Part shown: piece after piece, positions 25,188 through 33,474 of the stretch
How the letters are laid out: every line of letters starts with the position of its first letter
Numbering within the stretch: the stretch's first letter is position 1
Source: an uncultured Methanospirillum sp.
GTDB taxonomy: Archaea; Halobacteriota; Methanomicrobia; Methanomicrobiales; Methanospirillaceae
Direction of reading: 5' to 3'
NCBI RefSeq assembly: GCF_963668475.1
Contig: NZ_OY764544.1
Coordinates: 2,294,001 to 2,358,000 of the forward strand
DNA: 64,000 nt
The notes under the pieces: model-generated
Database searches by the model: none
What the model saw: the letters and a program-made list of their open reading frames with translations, nothing else
What the model was told of the DNA's origin: nothing
Translations under genes and position numbers: made by a program

Positions 25188-25814
25188 GTGTGTTTAACTG
25201 AATTTTTAAAACCTTTACTCGAACTATCAGCTTTGATATTAGGTTTGATAAATGGGGTTATTTTACTATGGAATTATTATCGAGATCGACCTAAGTTGAT
25301 TGTAAAAACAACACCAGAGTTTTGTATTCAATGCTTTTTCAGTTTGCCCCCGGGTGAATATCAAGAAAACCGAACCCGAAAATATGCTTTTATTATTGAT
25401 TTGAGTATCATCAATCAAGGTCTTCGTGATGTGCAAATTTCAACATGGATTTTAGAAATAGCACTAAAAAATAAATCTAAAATTTCTTTAAATCCTAAAA
25501 GCATCATAGATCCCACAGTTGATTTAGGAATTGGTGAAAAATACATTCCTGTTCTTGGAATTAAGTCATCACATTTCGATGGAGATACTCTCGTCAAATC
25601 CGGACAAAGTATCGCTGGAATTGCAATTTATTCATATGAATGTTATGGAGATGAAAGCATAGATCCCTTAATAAAAGCGGAAAAAATTCAAGGAAAAATA
25701 ATCGTTACAGATGTATTTGGAAAAAAATCAAGTTGTATTTTCCCTATTGTAAAAAAAGAACTAGAATATGTTAAAACATTTTATAAAGATATTGAGAACC
25801 TTAAATCTTTGTGA
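25188..25814 (+). CDS. AT-rich hypothetical membrane-anchored protein
   Basis: The 208-residue product has one N-terminal hydrophobic segment (about residues 10-28, ELSALILGLINGVILLWNYY) followed by a soluble beta-rich domain with IIDLSIINQGLRDVQISTWI and SGQSIAGIAIYSYECYGDES. I do not recognise a family; it resembles stand-alone membrane-tethered immunoglobulin-like proteins in which an NxG-type loop follows the first strands. The coding sequence is far more AT-rich and Lys/Ile-rich than its neighbours, which indicates recent transfer. The start is GTG 25188 with no clear ribosome binding site; upstream sequence is AT-rich with possible TATA elements near 25130-25150. Confidence 0.62.
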   Translation: MCLTEFLKPLLELSALILGLINGVILLWNYYRDRPKLIVKTTPEFCIQCFFSLPPGEYQENRTRKYAFIIDLSIINQGLRDVQISTWILEIALKNKSKISLNPKSIIDPTVDLGIGEKYIPVLGIKSSHFDGDTLVKSGQSIAGIAIYSYECYGDESIDPLIKAEKIQGKIIVTDVFGKKSSCIFPIVKKELEYVKTFYKDIENLKSL

Positions 25815-25857
25815 TGTTAACTTCTGTTTGAATTATTACCTTTTTTTACCTTTTGAA

Positions 25858-26187
25858 TTAAATAACAGTTTTAACCATATACCCCGCCGCCTTATTCCTG
25901 AGCCATTTCTCCAACAAATTCCCCACCTGCTCCGCTACCAAAACATACACCGGAACCTCTACCGGAATCGTCACCTTTAATCCCCGGGCCAACTCCGAAA
26001 GGTCAGCCTCCCCGAATGACAACACCGGTTGAGGTTCAATACCGGACAATATCTCAGCAAGACCCTCTCTGGTTATAGTCCCGATATCCCCCTGACCGTC
26101 AACAATCACCCTGACTGTATCATGTACTGAATCAGGCTTCAGCCTTCCACTCACAAAGCAGACCCGGACAAGGCCCTCTCCCACCAC
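25858..26187 (-). CDS. Hypothetical protein downstream of the primase-polymerase gene
   Basis: A 109-residue product starting at GTG 26187, immediately after the stop of the replication gene (TGAGTG), so it is translationally coupled to it. It has short hydrophobic segments (LKVTIPVEVPVYVLVAEQVG) and an LLEKWLRNKAAGY helix near the C-terminus, but no motif I recognise. It is probably an accessory gene of the same mobile replicon. No signal peptide or membrane helix is convincing. Confidence 0.55.
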   Translation of the reverse strand: MVGEGLVRVCFVSGRLKPDSVHDTVRVIVDGQGDIGTITREGLAEILSGIEPQPVLSFGEADLSELARGLKVTIPVEVPVYVLVAEQVGNLLEKWLRNKAAGYMVKTVI

Positions 26188-29100
26188 TCAATCAGCGGTT
26201 TTCTCATCGACCCCTTTCCTTCTCCCGGGAAGATTCTGATAGCAGATCTCACAGATCACAGTCTTCGTTTCCGGATCCTGCCAGGTTGCCTTCTGCCTCC
26301 CGCAGACCTCACACTTCCCGAGATCTTTATTGACCCGGGTCATCAATCCCGGATTCAGAACACCGGGAAGAACCCGGACCTGTAATGACTCGGCCTTGAG
26401 CACCCGCTCGTAACACCTTTTGCAGATCTTCCTGTTCATCCGTGGAGGCTCTTTCAGACGGGCAGAAGACATTCGCTCCTGAAAGTTCACCCATTTAGAC
26501 CCGCAACAGTCACAGGGACCGGTGCCAAATCCCCCGGTTATACCGGTAAACTCCTCTGACCTGATCCCGCTCAAAGGAAGAGATCCTGATCCTTCGGAAT
26601 TTTCAGAACCTGGCGAATGAACAGAGGCAGCTGCGGGAAGATTACGGATTTCTTGGCTGCAAGAATCATCCCCTGATTTTAAAATCGGGCAATCAACATC
26701 ATCAGATTGGGTAATTTGATCAACACTGGCGGAACCTGCCGGTTCACGTATATGTGTACGCATAGAGGATCGCTCTCCGATCCCCTGCTTCATACCTGCA
26801 TAATCTCCGTTATGAGTACTAATAATCTTAAAATTACTTAGATTATCTTCTTCTACGTTACTGACATCGCCGGATACACTGGTGGAATCCTTCGCATTCC
26901 TTCCGTTATCATCCGCTCCTCCGCCGGGAAGATCCTTCCTGTTCGTATCACCTTGACCATACCCGTCAAGCCAGCAGCCATCATCAGAGATCCAGCAGTC
27001 ATACACGTAGGGATCCCAGGCATACGCCTTTGACCTCCTGTGTGCAGCATTGAGTCCTCCTTCGTCGGTAACCAGCGTCCGATCACAGACCGAGATGGCA
27101 GGACACTTCTCAAGAAGCCCTGAGTACTGGTATCCGCGGGTGACCGAACCGTGCAGCATCTTATGAATCACCGAGTATGACCACCCGGTACAATGCTGGA
27201 TCTCTGAAATGGTGATCTCGCCCTGTCCCCGGGTTCTGATCGCCTCAACCAGTTCAGACTCTCTCCTGGTCAGTTTGGACTGCTGACCTCCATCGGTCCC
27301 GTTCAGGGCTTTATAGAGCCGGCAGGCACTCCTGAAGTCCTCAACCGTTGCGTTGATGATGACCATGTTTCCTGACTCGCTCCTCTCCCGCTGGTTCTGC
27401 ATCAGCACAGTATGAGCCTTCACCAGATCAAGCAGCATATCAGGATTACGTCGGTTCATCGACGTCGAGAACCTGATCCGCGTTGCAAACGGAACAACAA
27501 CCCAGACCGGAGTGATCGATCGCCACATCTCTTTGCAGACCTCAAGTTCAGGCCTGACTCCCGGTTCATTCACCGGAATTGCAGCAGCCTCATCAAGCGT
27601 CTGTGCCAGAACCTTGGCATCCTGATCCTCTGAATCATCTATCCAGCAGGTCAGCATCCGGTTCCAGACCTGATCGTCACCGGTTCCCTCGACCTTTGCA
27701 ACCCACCAGACACACCGTTCCGGAATAATACACGTCTTTCCTCCCCGGTCCTTATCCACAGTGCGGTACTTGAACGACTTTTTGAACGAGGTGGTAACCC
27801 CTTTCAAAACCTCCTGCATTGCATCAGAGAGCGTGACATCATCAAGGACAATGACGGTCCCGGGCTTCATATCCTTGATGTAAAAGAGAGCCTTATCGCT
27901 CATCCGGCCTTCAAGGCGGAGTTCCTCGGGAACCTGCATCATCATTGTGTCAAATGCATGTGACTTCCCTTTTCCTGACTCCCCGGTAACTGATACATGC
28001 AGCCCTTTTGCGTTGATCACCTGCCGGGAAGCAAGCGACATCGCCAGGCATTCGGCTACAACCGGATCACCGATATGATCCAGGCTAAAGGTGTCAAGCA
28101 TATACCTGAGCGGGCTGCCATCGCTCAGAACCCTGATTGCCTCTCTCTGTATCTCCGATGGTACACCTGATGCCAGTCGGGGGCTCGCTTCGCTCGCCCC
28201 CTCCCCCTCATCCTCTTCACGTGGCTTGAGTCGGTTTCTTCTGATCCGCTCTTCTACTGTCCCCTCGAACTTCTCTCTCAGTTCAGCCCATCGCTGTGAG
28301 CCTCCTCCACACGAGGAATGATGACAACCGGCGAAGATAGCCCCGTTTTGAAACTGGATGGCGTATGCTCCGTCAGTATGTGCTGATGAGAACGGGCATT
28401 CGTCAAGAACGAAGAGTGTTCCACCTGCAAATGGCTTTTCTGTATATGAGATCCCATTCCCGGTAAGCCATGTGCTGAGTTCTATCTGTTCGCCTCGTCT
28501 TCTGTCCCCGAAGCCAGGTTCTGGCTGTTCTTTCGGGATCATTTCGCATATGGCAGATAACTGCTCCCCGGTGACAATGCCCAACTCTCCATCAGGAGCA
28601 GAGATGATCCTGGCAGGCCGGTGGGGACGATCAGCAATATTATCACCTTTCCTTGAAGTTGTCCCGTACAGCTTCCATATCCTCCCTGCATTGAACACAG
28701 CCCGGTCAACCTGGCATACGGTATCAGAAAAGAGGAGGTGGAGCGTTTCAAGCACCCCTTTCACCAGATCCCTGGCGTTATCATCGTTCTGAAGATCGAC
28801 CATGAACAGAAGATGGGCCCCGTTGCCGGAGTCTGCGACAACCGGCTGTGGCCATCCGATACCGGTAAGATATCCTGCAATATCTCCTGCCTTCTCTATT
28901 GCAGCCTCATGCTCGTTGTCTGATGAAGAGACACCTGATGGTCTGACCGGATCGATATCTATCGGTAGCCATCTCCGGCTGATGATATCTGTATCTCCTG
29001 TGGTCGAATCACTCCGCGAAAGCTTCGTCTCCAGCCGGTTTGCTCTCCGTGCCAACAGATCCGGGTTCACCGGGTTTAACGTGACATATATTCCTGCATA

Positions 29101-29259
29101 CTCTCCCCGGTTCTCCAGGATCTGAACCGCAGAGGCGAGTTTTTCAATGTCATTAAAGTAGCCGGATGCTGTGCCCCACTTTCCAAGAGCCCTGACCTCT
29201 GTCACCTGCCCGGGGATGAAAAGCGTGCTGCATGCGGCTTTGATCTCCTCAAACGTCAT
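26188..29259 (-). CDS. Large primase-polymerase/ATPase replication protein of an integrated element
   Basis: The 1023-residue protein has an N-terminal primase-polymerase-like part: GIYVTLNPVNPDLLARRANR, then RRWLPIDIDPVRPSG with the catalytic DxD near residue 96, DSGNGAHLLFMVDL near 141 and GRIWKLYGTTSRKGDN near 193. A zinc-finger-like block CPFSSAH...GCHHSSCGG follows, then a P-loop ATPase with Walker A GESGKGKSH near 430 and Walker B TVIVLDDVTL, a winged helix, a low-complexity region and two C-terminal zinc ribbons (CDCCG...CKRCYE and CEVCG...CEICY). This fits a replicon-encoded primase-helicase of a virus or plasmid. It is downstream of two small genes and coupled to the one below. Confidence 0.83.
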   Translation of the reverse strand: MTFEEIKAACSTLFIPGQVTEVRALGKWGTASGYFNDIEKLASAVQILENRGEYAGIYVTLNPVNPDLLARRANRLETKLSRSDSTTGDTDIISRRWLPIDIDPVRPSGVSSSDNEHEAAIEKAGDIAGYLTGIGWPQPVVADSGNGAHLLFMVDLQNDDNARDLVKGVLETLHLLFSDTVCQVDRAVFNAGRIWKLYGTTSRKGDNIADRPHRPARIISAPDGELGIVTGEQLSAICEMIPKEQPEPGFGDRRRGEQIELSTWLTGNGISYTEKPFAGGTLFVLDECPFSSAHTDGAYAIQFQNGAIFAGCHHSSCGGGSQRWAELREKFEGTVEERIRRNRLKPREEDEGEGASEASPRLASGVPSEIQREAIRVLSDGSPLRYMLDTFSLDHIGDPVVAECLAMSLASRQVINAKGLHVSVTGESGKGKSHAFDTMMMQVPEELRLEGRMSDKALFYIKDMKPGTVIVLDDVTLSDAMQEVLKGVTTSFKKSFKYRTVDKDRGGKTCIIPERCVWWVAKVEGTGDDQVWNRMLTCWIDDSEDQDAKVLAQTLDEAAAIPVNEPGVRPELEVCKEMWRSITPVWVVVPFATRIRFSTSMNRRNPDMLLDLVKAHTVLMQNQRERSESGNMVIINATVEDFRSACRLYKALNGTDGGQQSKLTRRESELVEAIRTRGQGEITISEIQHCTGWSYSVIHKMLHGSVTRGYQYSGLLEKCPAISVCDRTLVTDEGGLNAAHRRSKAYAWDPYVYDCWISDDGCWLDGYGQGDTNRKDLPGGGADDNGRNAKDSTSVSGDVSNVEEDNLSNFKIISTHNGDYAGMKQGIGERSSMRTHIREPAGSASVDQITQSDDVDCPILKSGDDSCSQEIRNLPAAASVHSPGSENSEGSGSLPLSGIRSEEFTGITGGFGTGPCDCCGSKWVNFQERMSSARLKEPPRMNRKICKRCYERVLKAESLQVRVLPGVLNPGLMTRVNKDLGKCEVCGRQKATWQDPETKTVICEICYQNLPGRRKGVDEKTAD

Positions 29260-29436
29260 GAGACCCCCGGCAGGATGTCATCTCCCGGATCCACCCGTGG
29301 TTAAAAAGCCTGGTGCATCTCTTCCTCCTGAAAAACAGGGGATCAGGAAGAAAAATCCCGAATACACGTTCCAGAATGGTCTGTATACCTCTGTTCACCG
29401 TCAGGTCTGTCCAGCCGGTGATATGACCGGTATTGT

Positions 29437-29700
29437 TCATACCCGCTCCACCGTCCAGACTAAACAGCCCTTTATGGCTGTGTTCCTGGCCGGATACCGC
29501 CCTTTCATGTAGGCTGTGATGAATGTCTTCAGACACCGTGGTGATATCCTGGCAAGATATGGATACCGGTCAGGATTTTTGGTAATCTCACTCTCAATCA
29601 GTGTTCGTGAGAGGTACCGGTTCATAGGTGATGAAAGCCTGTTTACCGCGTCCTCAATTTCATCTTCGGCTTCAGGTATCTTTGAGAAGACCGGACTCAT
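29437..29700 (-). CDS. Small hypothetical protein in the replication operon
   Basis: An 87-residue product with an acidic N-terminus (PEAEDEIEDAVNRLS) and a basic C-terminal half (NPDRYPYLARISPRCLKTFI, AYMKGRYPARNTAIKG). No family is recognised. Its ATG overlaps the stop of the nuclease-like gene by 4 bp, which supports it as a real gene of the same operon. It ends 178 bp before the primase-polymerase start. A competing frame at 29249-29536 on the same strand overlaps it and is judged spurious. Confidence 0.55.
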   Translation of the reverse strand: MSPVFSKIPEAEDEIEDAVNRLSSPMNRYLSRTLIESEITKNPDRYPYLARISPRCLKTFITAYMKGRYPARNTAIKGCLVWTVERV

Positions 29701-30029
29701 GCTGTCCTCCCCCTCACCGGAAGTGCTCCTCCTGGCAGGATCAGGTATCTGAACCAGAAGTTGGATCGATAGAGCCAGAACTGCACAGTTCCCGGGACCG
29801 ACTTCTCCTGTACACAGCCTGAAAGGTCCTGTACTACATCAGAGTATCCGGTGATCGATTCAGATCTTGTTCTTCGTACCACGACGAAGAGGATCTCAAC
29901 TCCTTTCCATGCGATAAGGTCAAACAGGCGGGATCTTCCCGCAACCCTGGCGGTGCGGTACCCTTCAGATCTCAACTCTGAAATTGCTTGAAAGGTGATG
30001 GATCTCGCTGTATGGCTACTGTCTGACAT
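29697..30029 (-). CDS. Small PD-(D/E)xK-like nuclease or resolvase-like protein
   Basis: The 110-residue product starts at ATG 30029 with GGTGA six bases upstream. Its ITFQAISELRSEGYRTARVA, GRSRLFDLIAWKGVEILFVV and VRRTRS resemble the core of Holliday-junction resolvase-like endonucleases: the first acid is the D of LFDLIAW. In canonical members the next strand carries ExK; here the matching place reads VVVRR, so catalytic completeness is doubtful. It is the first gene of the operon that continues with a small hypothetical and the primase-polymerase gene, fitting a replicon with its own branch-processing enzyme. Confidence 0.6.
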   Translation of the reverse strand: MSDSSHTARSITFQAISELRSEGYRTARVAGRSRLFDLIAWKGVEILFVVVRRTRSESITGYSDVVQDLSGCVQEKSVPGTVQFWLYRSNFWFRYLILPGGALPVRGRTA

Positions 30030-31006
30030 GTGCGTCACCCATGGGTTTGTGCTCGTGGTTTTCTGCCTGAATTGCCTGACAGGGCCGCACACAATCCCAG
30101 AGATGGGAGGATTGCGTACTCTTCTGATCAGCAGGACCCATGCTCACACCCTCCGGGTGACAGGAAGATAGATGTTCTATGAATACAATACTGGAAGTAT
30201 TCCCCTGCCATCATTCCGCTTCCGCCAAGATGAAGAATGGGTGTGCGGGGATTATCTGTTTTAGCGATATTCATGATTCTCCTCTGCTACAGATCGGTTT
30301 TTTCACTGATACTGTCAGATCGGGCATGTATGCTACGATTCTGGTGTATCAGGCTAAAAGTGGTCACGAACGATCATCCCACTCTTAGAATTTTACATGA
30401 GAGATAATCCGGGATTAGTATTTCGCTTTCGTCGCCTATTCTGTTTATATATAATTCAACAGATTGATTTAACAAGATTCAGGGTTTATCAGTGACTTAT
30501 TACGGATGCTTTGAAAGGTCTGCGAATGGCTGCGTGTGTGAGATCGTGAAATCCCGGGAGCTGGTTTTGGGATGTACTCGATTTCTGCGGAACTATTAAG
30601 GCAGGGTCTGCCAGATTGTGTGTCCTCATCTACTCCATAACCGCCGTACAGTGATAAGGGTCATTTGGTGCTGAGTTGATTCGGAATCATCTCGTAGAAT
30701 CTCTTGTACCAGTCCGAGAGGTGATCACGTACTCGAATGACGGTTTTCCATATTCACTGAGTGAATACCCGACCCCGAGTTGAATCTCAACCGGTTGCCC
30801 ATTCTGGGAAGGTTGTTTAAACGTGGTGATTACAGAGCAGGTCATGAATGTGCAGAATTCAGGTAAGTGAAAAAGGCGGCGGTGTTTAGGGTGGGAGTAT
30901 GAATGTAGAATGATATCCAGAAATCATAAACCCTGTAAAAGGAAAATAATGGATATTAGGATGAAGAGATCGTTCAGCTTGGCTGGGACTAGTATCTGGA
31001 GAACAT
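30030..31006. other. Intergenic stretch of the accessory region
   Basis: No clear gene is seen in most of this roughly 1-kb stretch. It must hold the promoter of the minus-strand operon beginning at 30029 and that of the toxin-antitoxin pair at 31007. A 30179-30388 plus-strand open frame lacks any recognisable motif. A possible HxlR-like remnant is listed separately at 30687-30845. TATATATAATTC near 30452 is a possible TATA box. Confidence 0.35.
30687..30845 (-). pseudogene. Possible remnant of an HxlR-type winged-helix gene
   Basis: On the minus strand a 52-residue frame runs from ATG 30845 to a stop at 30687. Its middle reads VEIQLGVGYSLSEYGKPSFE, reminiscent of the HxlR C-terminal wing motif (VEYSLTEYGKSL). 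The N-terminal two-thirds of an HxlR protein are missing, so if the resemblance is real this is a decayed gene. The similarity is short and could be chance. Confidence 0.22.
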
Positions 31007-31342
31007 ATGGATAGTCATCCGAAGAGAACCAGGACTTTGTCAGAAGTCATTCCGGATTTAGGTTCTCCTAGGATAACTATTCGCAGGCATGCATTCGAAC
31101 AGATGTACACCCGGCATATCTCTGAAGACGATATTGAAGAGATCATCCTCTCCGGAGATGTAATTGAGGAGTATCCTGATGATTATCCTTTGCCAAGTTA
31201 TCTGATCTGTGGGTATGCCCGTGTTCGGATGCTTCATGTTGTCGCTGCTTTTAACAGGGATACTGGTGATATCATAGTTATTACCGCATACGAACCTGAT
31301 GACGTTCACTTTGTTTCAGGAAAAACCAGGAGGCAACAATGA
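31007..31342 (+). CDS. DUF4258-domain protein, probable toxin of a toxin-antitoxin pair
   Basis: The 111-residue product shows the DUF4258 core: ITIRRHAFEQMYTRHISEDD, IEEIILSGDVIEEYPDDYPL, then YARVRMLHVVAAFNRDTGDI and IVITAYEPDD. The DUF4258 fold is close to MqsR/RelE-type RNase toxins. The gene overlaps by 4 bp (ATGA at 31339) with a YgiT-type zinc-finger gene, a standard pairing. The start ATG has GGAG five bases upstream. Activity as an mRNA interferase is inferred from the family arrangement, not from catalytic residues. Confidence 0.84.
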   Translation: MDSHPKRTRTLSEVIPDLGSPRITIRRHAFEQMYTRHISEDDIEEIILSGDVIEEYPDDYPLPSYLICGYARVRMLHVVAAFNRDTGDIIVITAYEPDDVHFVSGKTRRQQ

Positions 31343-31593
31343 AATGTGTTATGTGTAAGCGGGGAGAGACAAAGCCCGGGGTTACGTCAGTTCTTCTCAC
31401 CCGCGATGATTTTACACTGGTTATGCGTGATGTACCGGCAGAGATCTGTGAGATCTGCGGTGAGGATTATATTGATGGAGACGTTGCCAAGCGGCTTTAT
31501 CATATGGCTGAAGAGATACAACATCAGGGAACACTCATTGATGTGAGAAAGTATCAGACATCTCCAGATGTTTCCTGTCCGGCTGAGGGATAA
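31339..31593 (+). CDS. YgiT-type zinc-finger protein, probable antitoxin
   Basis: The 84-residue product begins MKCVMCKRGETKPG and contains a second pair ICEICGEDYIDGDV, giving the CxxC...CxxC zinc site of YgiT-type (MqsA N-terminal-like) proteins. There is no C-terminal HTH of full MqsA, which is usual for the DUF4258 partner. It overlaps the toxin-like gene by 4 bp. The order toxin first, antitoxin second matches MqsRA-like systems. Confidence 0.85.
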   Translation: MKCVMCKRGETKPGVTSVLLTRDDFTLVMRDVPAEICEICGEDYIDGDVAKRLYHMAEEIQHQGTLIDVRKYQTSPDVSCPAEG

Positions 31594-31669
31594 TTTTAAA
31601 AACCTCCTTTAATTCTAGATAATATTATTGCAGAAAACCTGATCTCCTGGCTAATGATGGTAGAATATA

Positions 31670-31849
31670 ATGACGATAAGTGAGATCAGACGGGAAGGAA
31701 TTGAAGCGGTATGTAAGGCACTTGTTCCTGTTGACACTGCACGATTTCTTTCCAGTTTAGAGATAGGTGAGGGGGATTATACACGATACAGGCACACATG
31801 GTTGCCATCTGATCAGGATGTAATCTTTTCAAACATCCAAAACCGTTAA
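31670..31849 (+). CDS. Small orphan protein related to a toxin-antitoxin-associated family
   Basis: A 59-residue frame begins MTISEIRREGIEAVCKALVP and continues VDTARFLSSLEIGEGDYTRY with RHTWLPSD. Small bacterial and archaeal proteins with this wording (ending GxGDYTxxRxxWL) are often found beside PIN or RelE genes and are thought to be antitoxins or chaperone-like partners. Here the C-terminus is shorter than usual and no second partner gene follows. It lies 76 bp after the YgiT-type gene. The weak upstream GATGG could serve as a ribosome binding site. Confidence 0.6.
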   Translation: MTISEIRREGIEAVCKALVPVDTARFLSSLEIGEGDYTRYRHTWLPSDQDVIFSNIQNR

Positions 31850-32196
31850 GAAGCCCGGAACCCAAAAAAAGGGGTATCTGTAAATTAACAGGAACTTTCA
31901 GACAGTCAATATCATGCCAAATGCATGGTGTATGATATCGCTTCGTCCAAACATTATCACTCCCAAAATTCCTGGAAAGTACATATCAGCATCTGTGGTC
32001 GGTTTAGAACCCCGAAGGTGCCTATTGAGGACCCAGGGGAGACTTTTGAACTGGTTTTCATGGGAAATAATAACATATTTCTCTTAAATTCTCTTTTCTG
32101 ATTCATATCGCACTCAGTTTGGCCCTTCGTTAAATCCATATTTCATCCCGCGTCGATTTTTATTAAGCCGCGACAGAAAAGCGGCGGGGTCGAACA
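31850..32196. other. Intergenic stretch before the secreted-protein operon
   Basis: No supported gene. Near 32157-32190 a TTTTTATTAAGC element is followed by CCGC...GCGGCGGGG, a short inverted repeat (GCCGC/GCGGC) just upstream of the gene at 32197. This may be the promoter with a small 5' leader hairpin. Confidence 0.35.
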
Positions 32197-32700
32197 ATGG
32201 CAGATTTTACAACCAAATCAGTAACCAAGTCGGCGGTACGGAAACTCACCACACCGATCGATACCGTTACGAAATTCCTGGCTCTCGTCCAGGATATTGT
32301 CGATAACAACCCGTGGGGATGTGTATCATACACCTCAAACGGTGCAACCGTTGCAGCGGTAGTCCGGGGGTCTGAATCGTATTCAGGAACAATTGTCTAC
32401 GAAAATGCACTGGCAAAGACTGTTGGTCAGATCTCGGTCAAGGCTCCAACTTCAACAGCCTTCAGCACCGATGTGAGTACCATCATCGCTGCTACCGCGA
32501 TCAACACCGCGATGGGTGGGACTCCCTCACATGACAGTTCAGAAGACTCCTTCAGATGCACTCTGAAATGTCATGCTGCAAACGGCGAGAATTTCACCGT
32601 CACCTTCAACCGTGACAGTGTGACCGTCTCCAGTTACGAAGCAGATAACATCCTGACCGGCATCGAGGCATGGGCTGACACCGTGGCACTTCTGGCCTGA
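32197..32700 (+). CDS. Hypothetical 167-residue protein, possibly structural
   Basis: The product lacks a signal peptide and is Thr/Ser/Ala-rich with alternating beta-like stretches (VSYTSNGATVAAVVRGSESY, NGENFTVTFNRDSVTVSSYE). I do not recognise a family; the composition resembles small virion or surface components, which is only an impression. It begins a gene group in which the following gene encodes a secreted protein and the next a small membrane protein. It starts 32 bp before the next gene in the same direction. The start ATG at 32197 follows GCGGGGTCGAACA. Confidence 0.6.
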   Translation: MADFTTKSVTKSAVRKLTTPIDTVTKFLALVQDIVDNNPWGCVSYTSNGATVAAVVRGSESYSGTIVYENALAKTVGQISVKAPTSTAFSTDVSTIIAATAINTAMGGTPSHDSSEDSFRCTLKCHAANGENFTVTFNRDSVTVSSYEADNILTGIEAWADTVALLA

Positions 32701-32731
32701 TGATCTCCCATTTTTTCATCGTTCGAGGCTG

Positions 32732-33289
32732 ATGAAGATGACGAAGATTCTTTTAACCGCCGGAATCGTTTGTCTTGCCCTTGCTGGATGGATCTCGGCA
32801 GATCTGATCTCGTCTTCGATCTCGGTTGACGGGTCCAGTTGGATCAAGTCTTCCGTTACCGGAGACCGGTCATATGCCGGGCTCATGTTCACAACTGACC
32901 AGTCAACAGTAACCCGATCAGTTGACTTTTCAAAGGCTCTTGATACACAGACACGGATCATGTCAACCGGTCCGCTCGGTGTATATGAGTACTCAAAGCA
33001 GACAAACACACCAAGAGATGAGTTCTGGAGGTGTCTGTTTGCCCGTTCAGATACGAATCCTGAACAGAGGGATAAGATTGAAACCCGGGGTATTCTGTCA
33101 TCCGGGAATTATACCGGAGTCAGGGGGCTTACAGAGGATCTGACCACTGCAGGGACAGATATCAATGGTAATGGGCTGATGTCTCTGAGTAAACGGTCTG
33201 AATCCATGAACCGGTCGCAGGAAGAGCGATCAGTAGCAGCGGGAAGGATGAATGTATCAGAGTATGTAGAATACGGAGGTGAATCATGA
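32732..33289 (+). CDS. Secreted hypothetical protein with duplicated signal-peptide relatives
   Basis: The 185-residue product has a clear signal peptide (MKMTKILLTAGIVCLALAGW, cleavage near ISAD), followed by a Ser/Thr-rich polar domain with no recognised motif. Two truncated relatives of the signal-peptide coding region flank the AlbA-type ATPase gene (22688-22722 and 24882-24953), showing that the family once had more copies here. Its ATG lies in the duplicated ATGAAGATG context. It overlaps the next gene by 4 bp (ATGA at 33286), so these two are one transcription unit with the gene at 32197 probable too. Confidence 0.68.
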   Translation: MKMTKILLTAGIVCLALAGWISADLISSSISVDGSSWIKSSVTGDRSYAGLMFTTDQSTVTRSVDFSKALDTQTRIMSTGPLGVYEYSKQTNTPRDEFWRCLFARSDTNPEQRDKIETRGILSSGNYTGVRGLTEDLTTAGTDINGNGLMSLSKRSESMNRSQEERSVAAGRMNVSEYVEYGGES

Positions 33290-33474
33290 ACCTCATGAAC
33301 ATCATAACCGTGCTATCTCTGGTGATCGCTCTCTCAACCGGGATAGCCACGATCCTGATGTATCTGCGGTATGTGTCAGTAGTTCGTGGCGCTTTCATGG
33401 TTATAAGGGCAGACAAGACGGGAGAGATTGAGATCGTTGATCTCCTCAATGACCTGGTGAAACTGCCCGGATAA
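33286..33474 (+). CDS. Small single-pass membrane protein
   Basis: The 62-residue product contains one strong membrane helix (IITVLSLVIALSTGIATILM) and a C-terminal cytoplasmic-looking tail, VIRADKTGEIEIVDLLNDLV. It is translationally coupled to the secreted protein gene by a 4-bp overlap. No family recognised. A helper role such as holding or processing the secreted partner is a guess. Confidence 0.6.
   Translation: MNLMNIITVLSLVIALSTGIATILMYLRYVSVVRGAFMVIRADKTGEIEIVDLLNDLVKLPG

Noticed and set aside
29249..29536. A 95-residue minus-strand frame in front of the primase-polymerase gene
   Set aside because: It overlaps the better-supported 87-residue gene, which is coupled to its upstream neighbour by ATGA, and has no motif.
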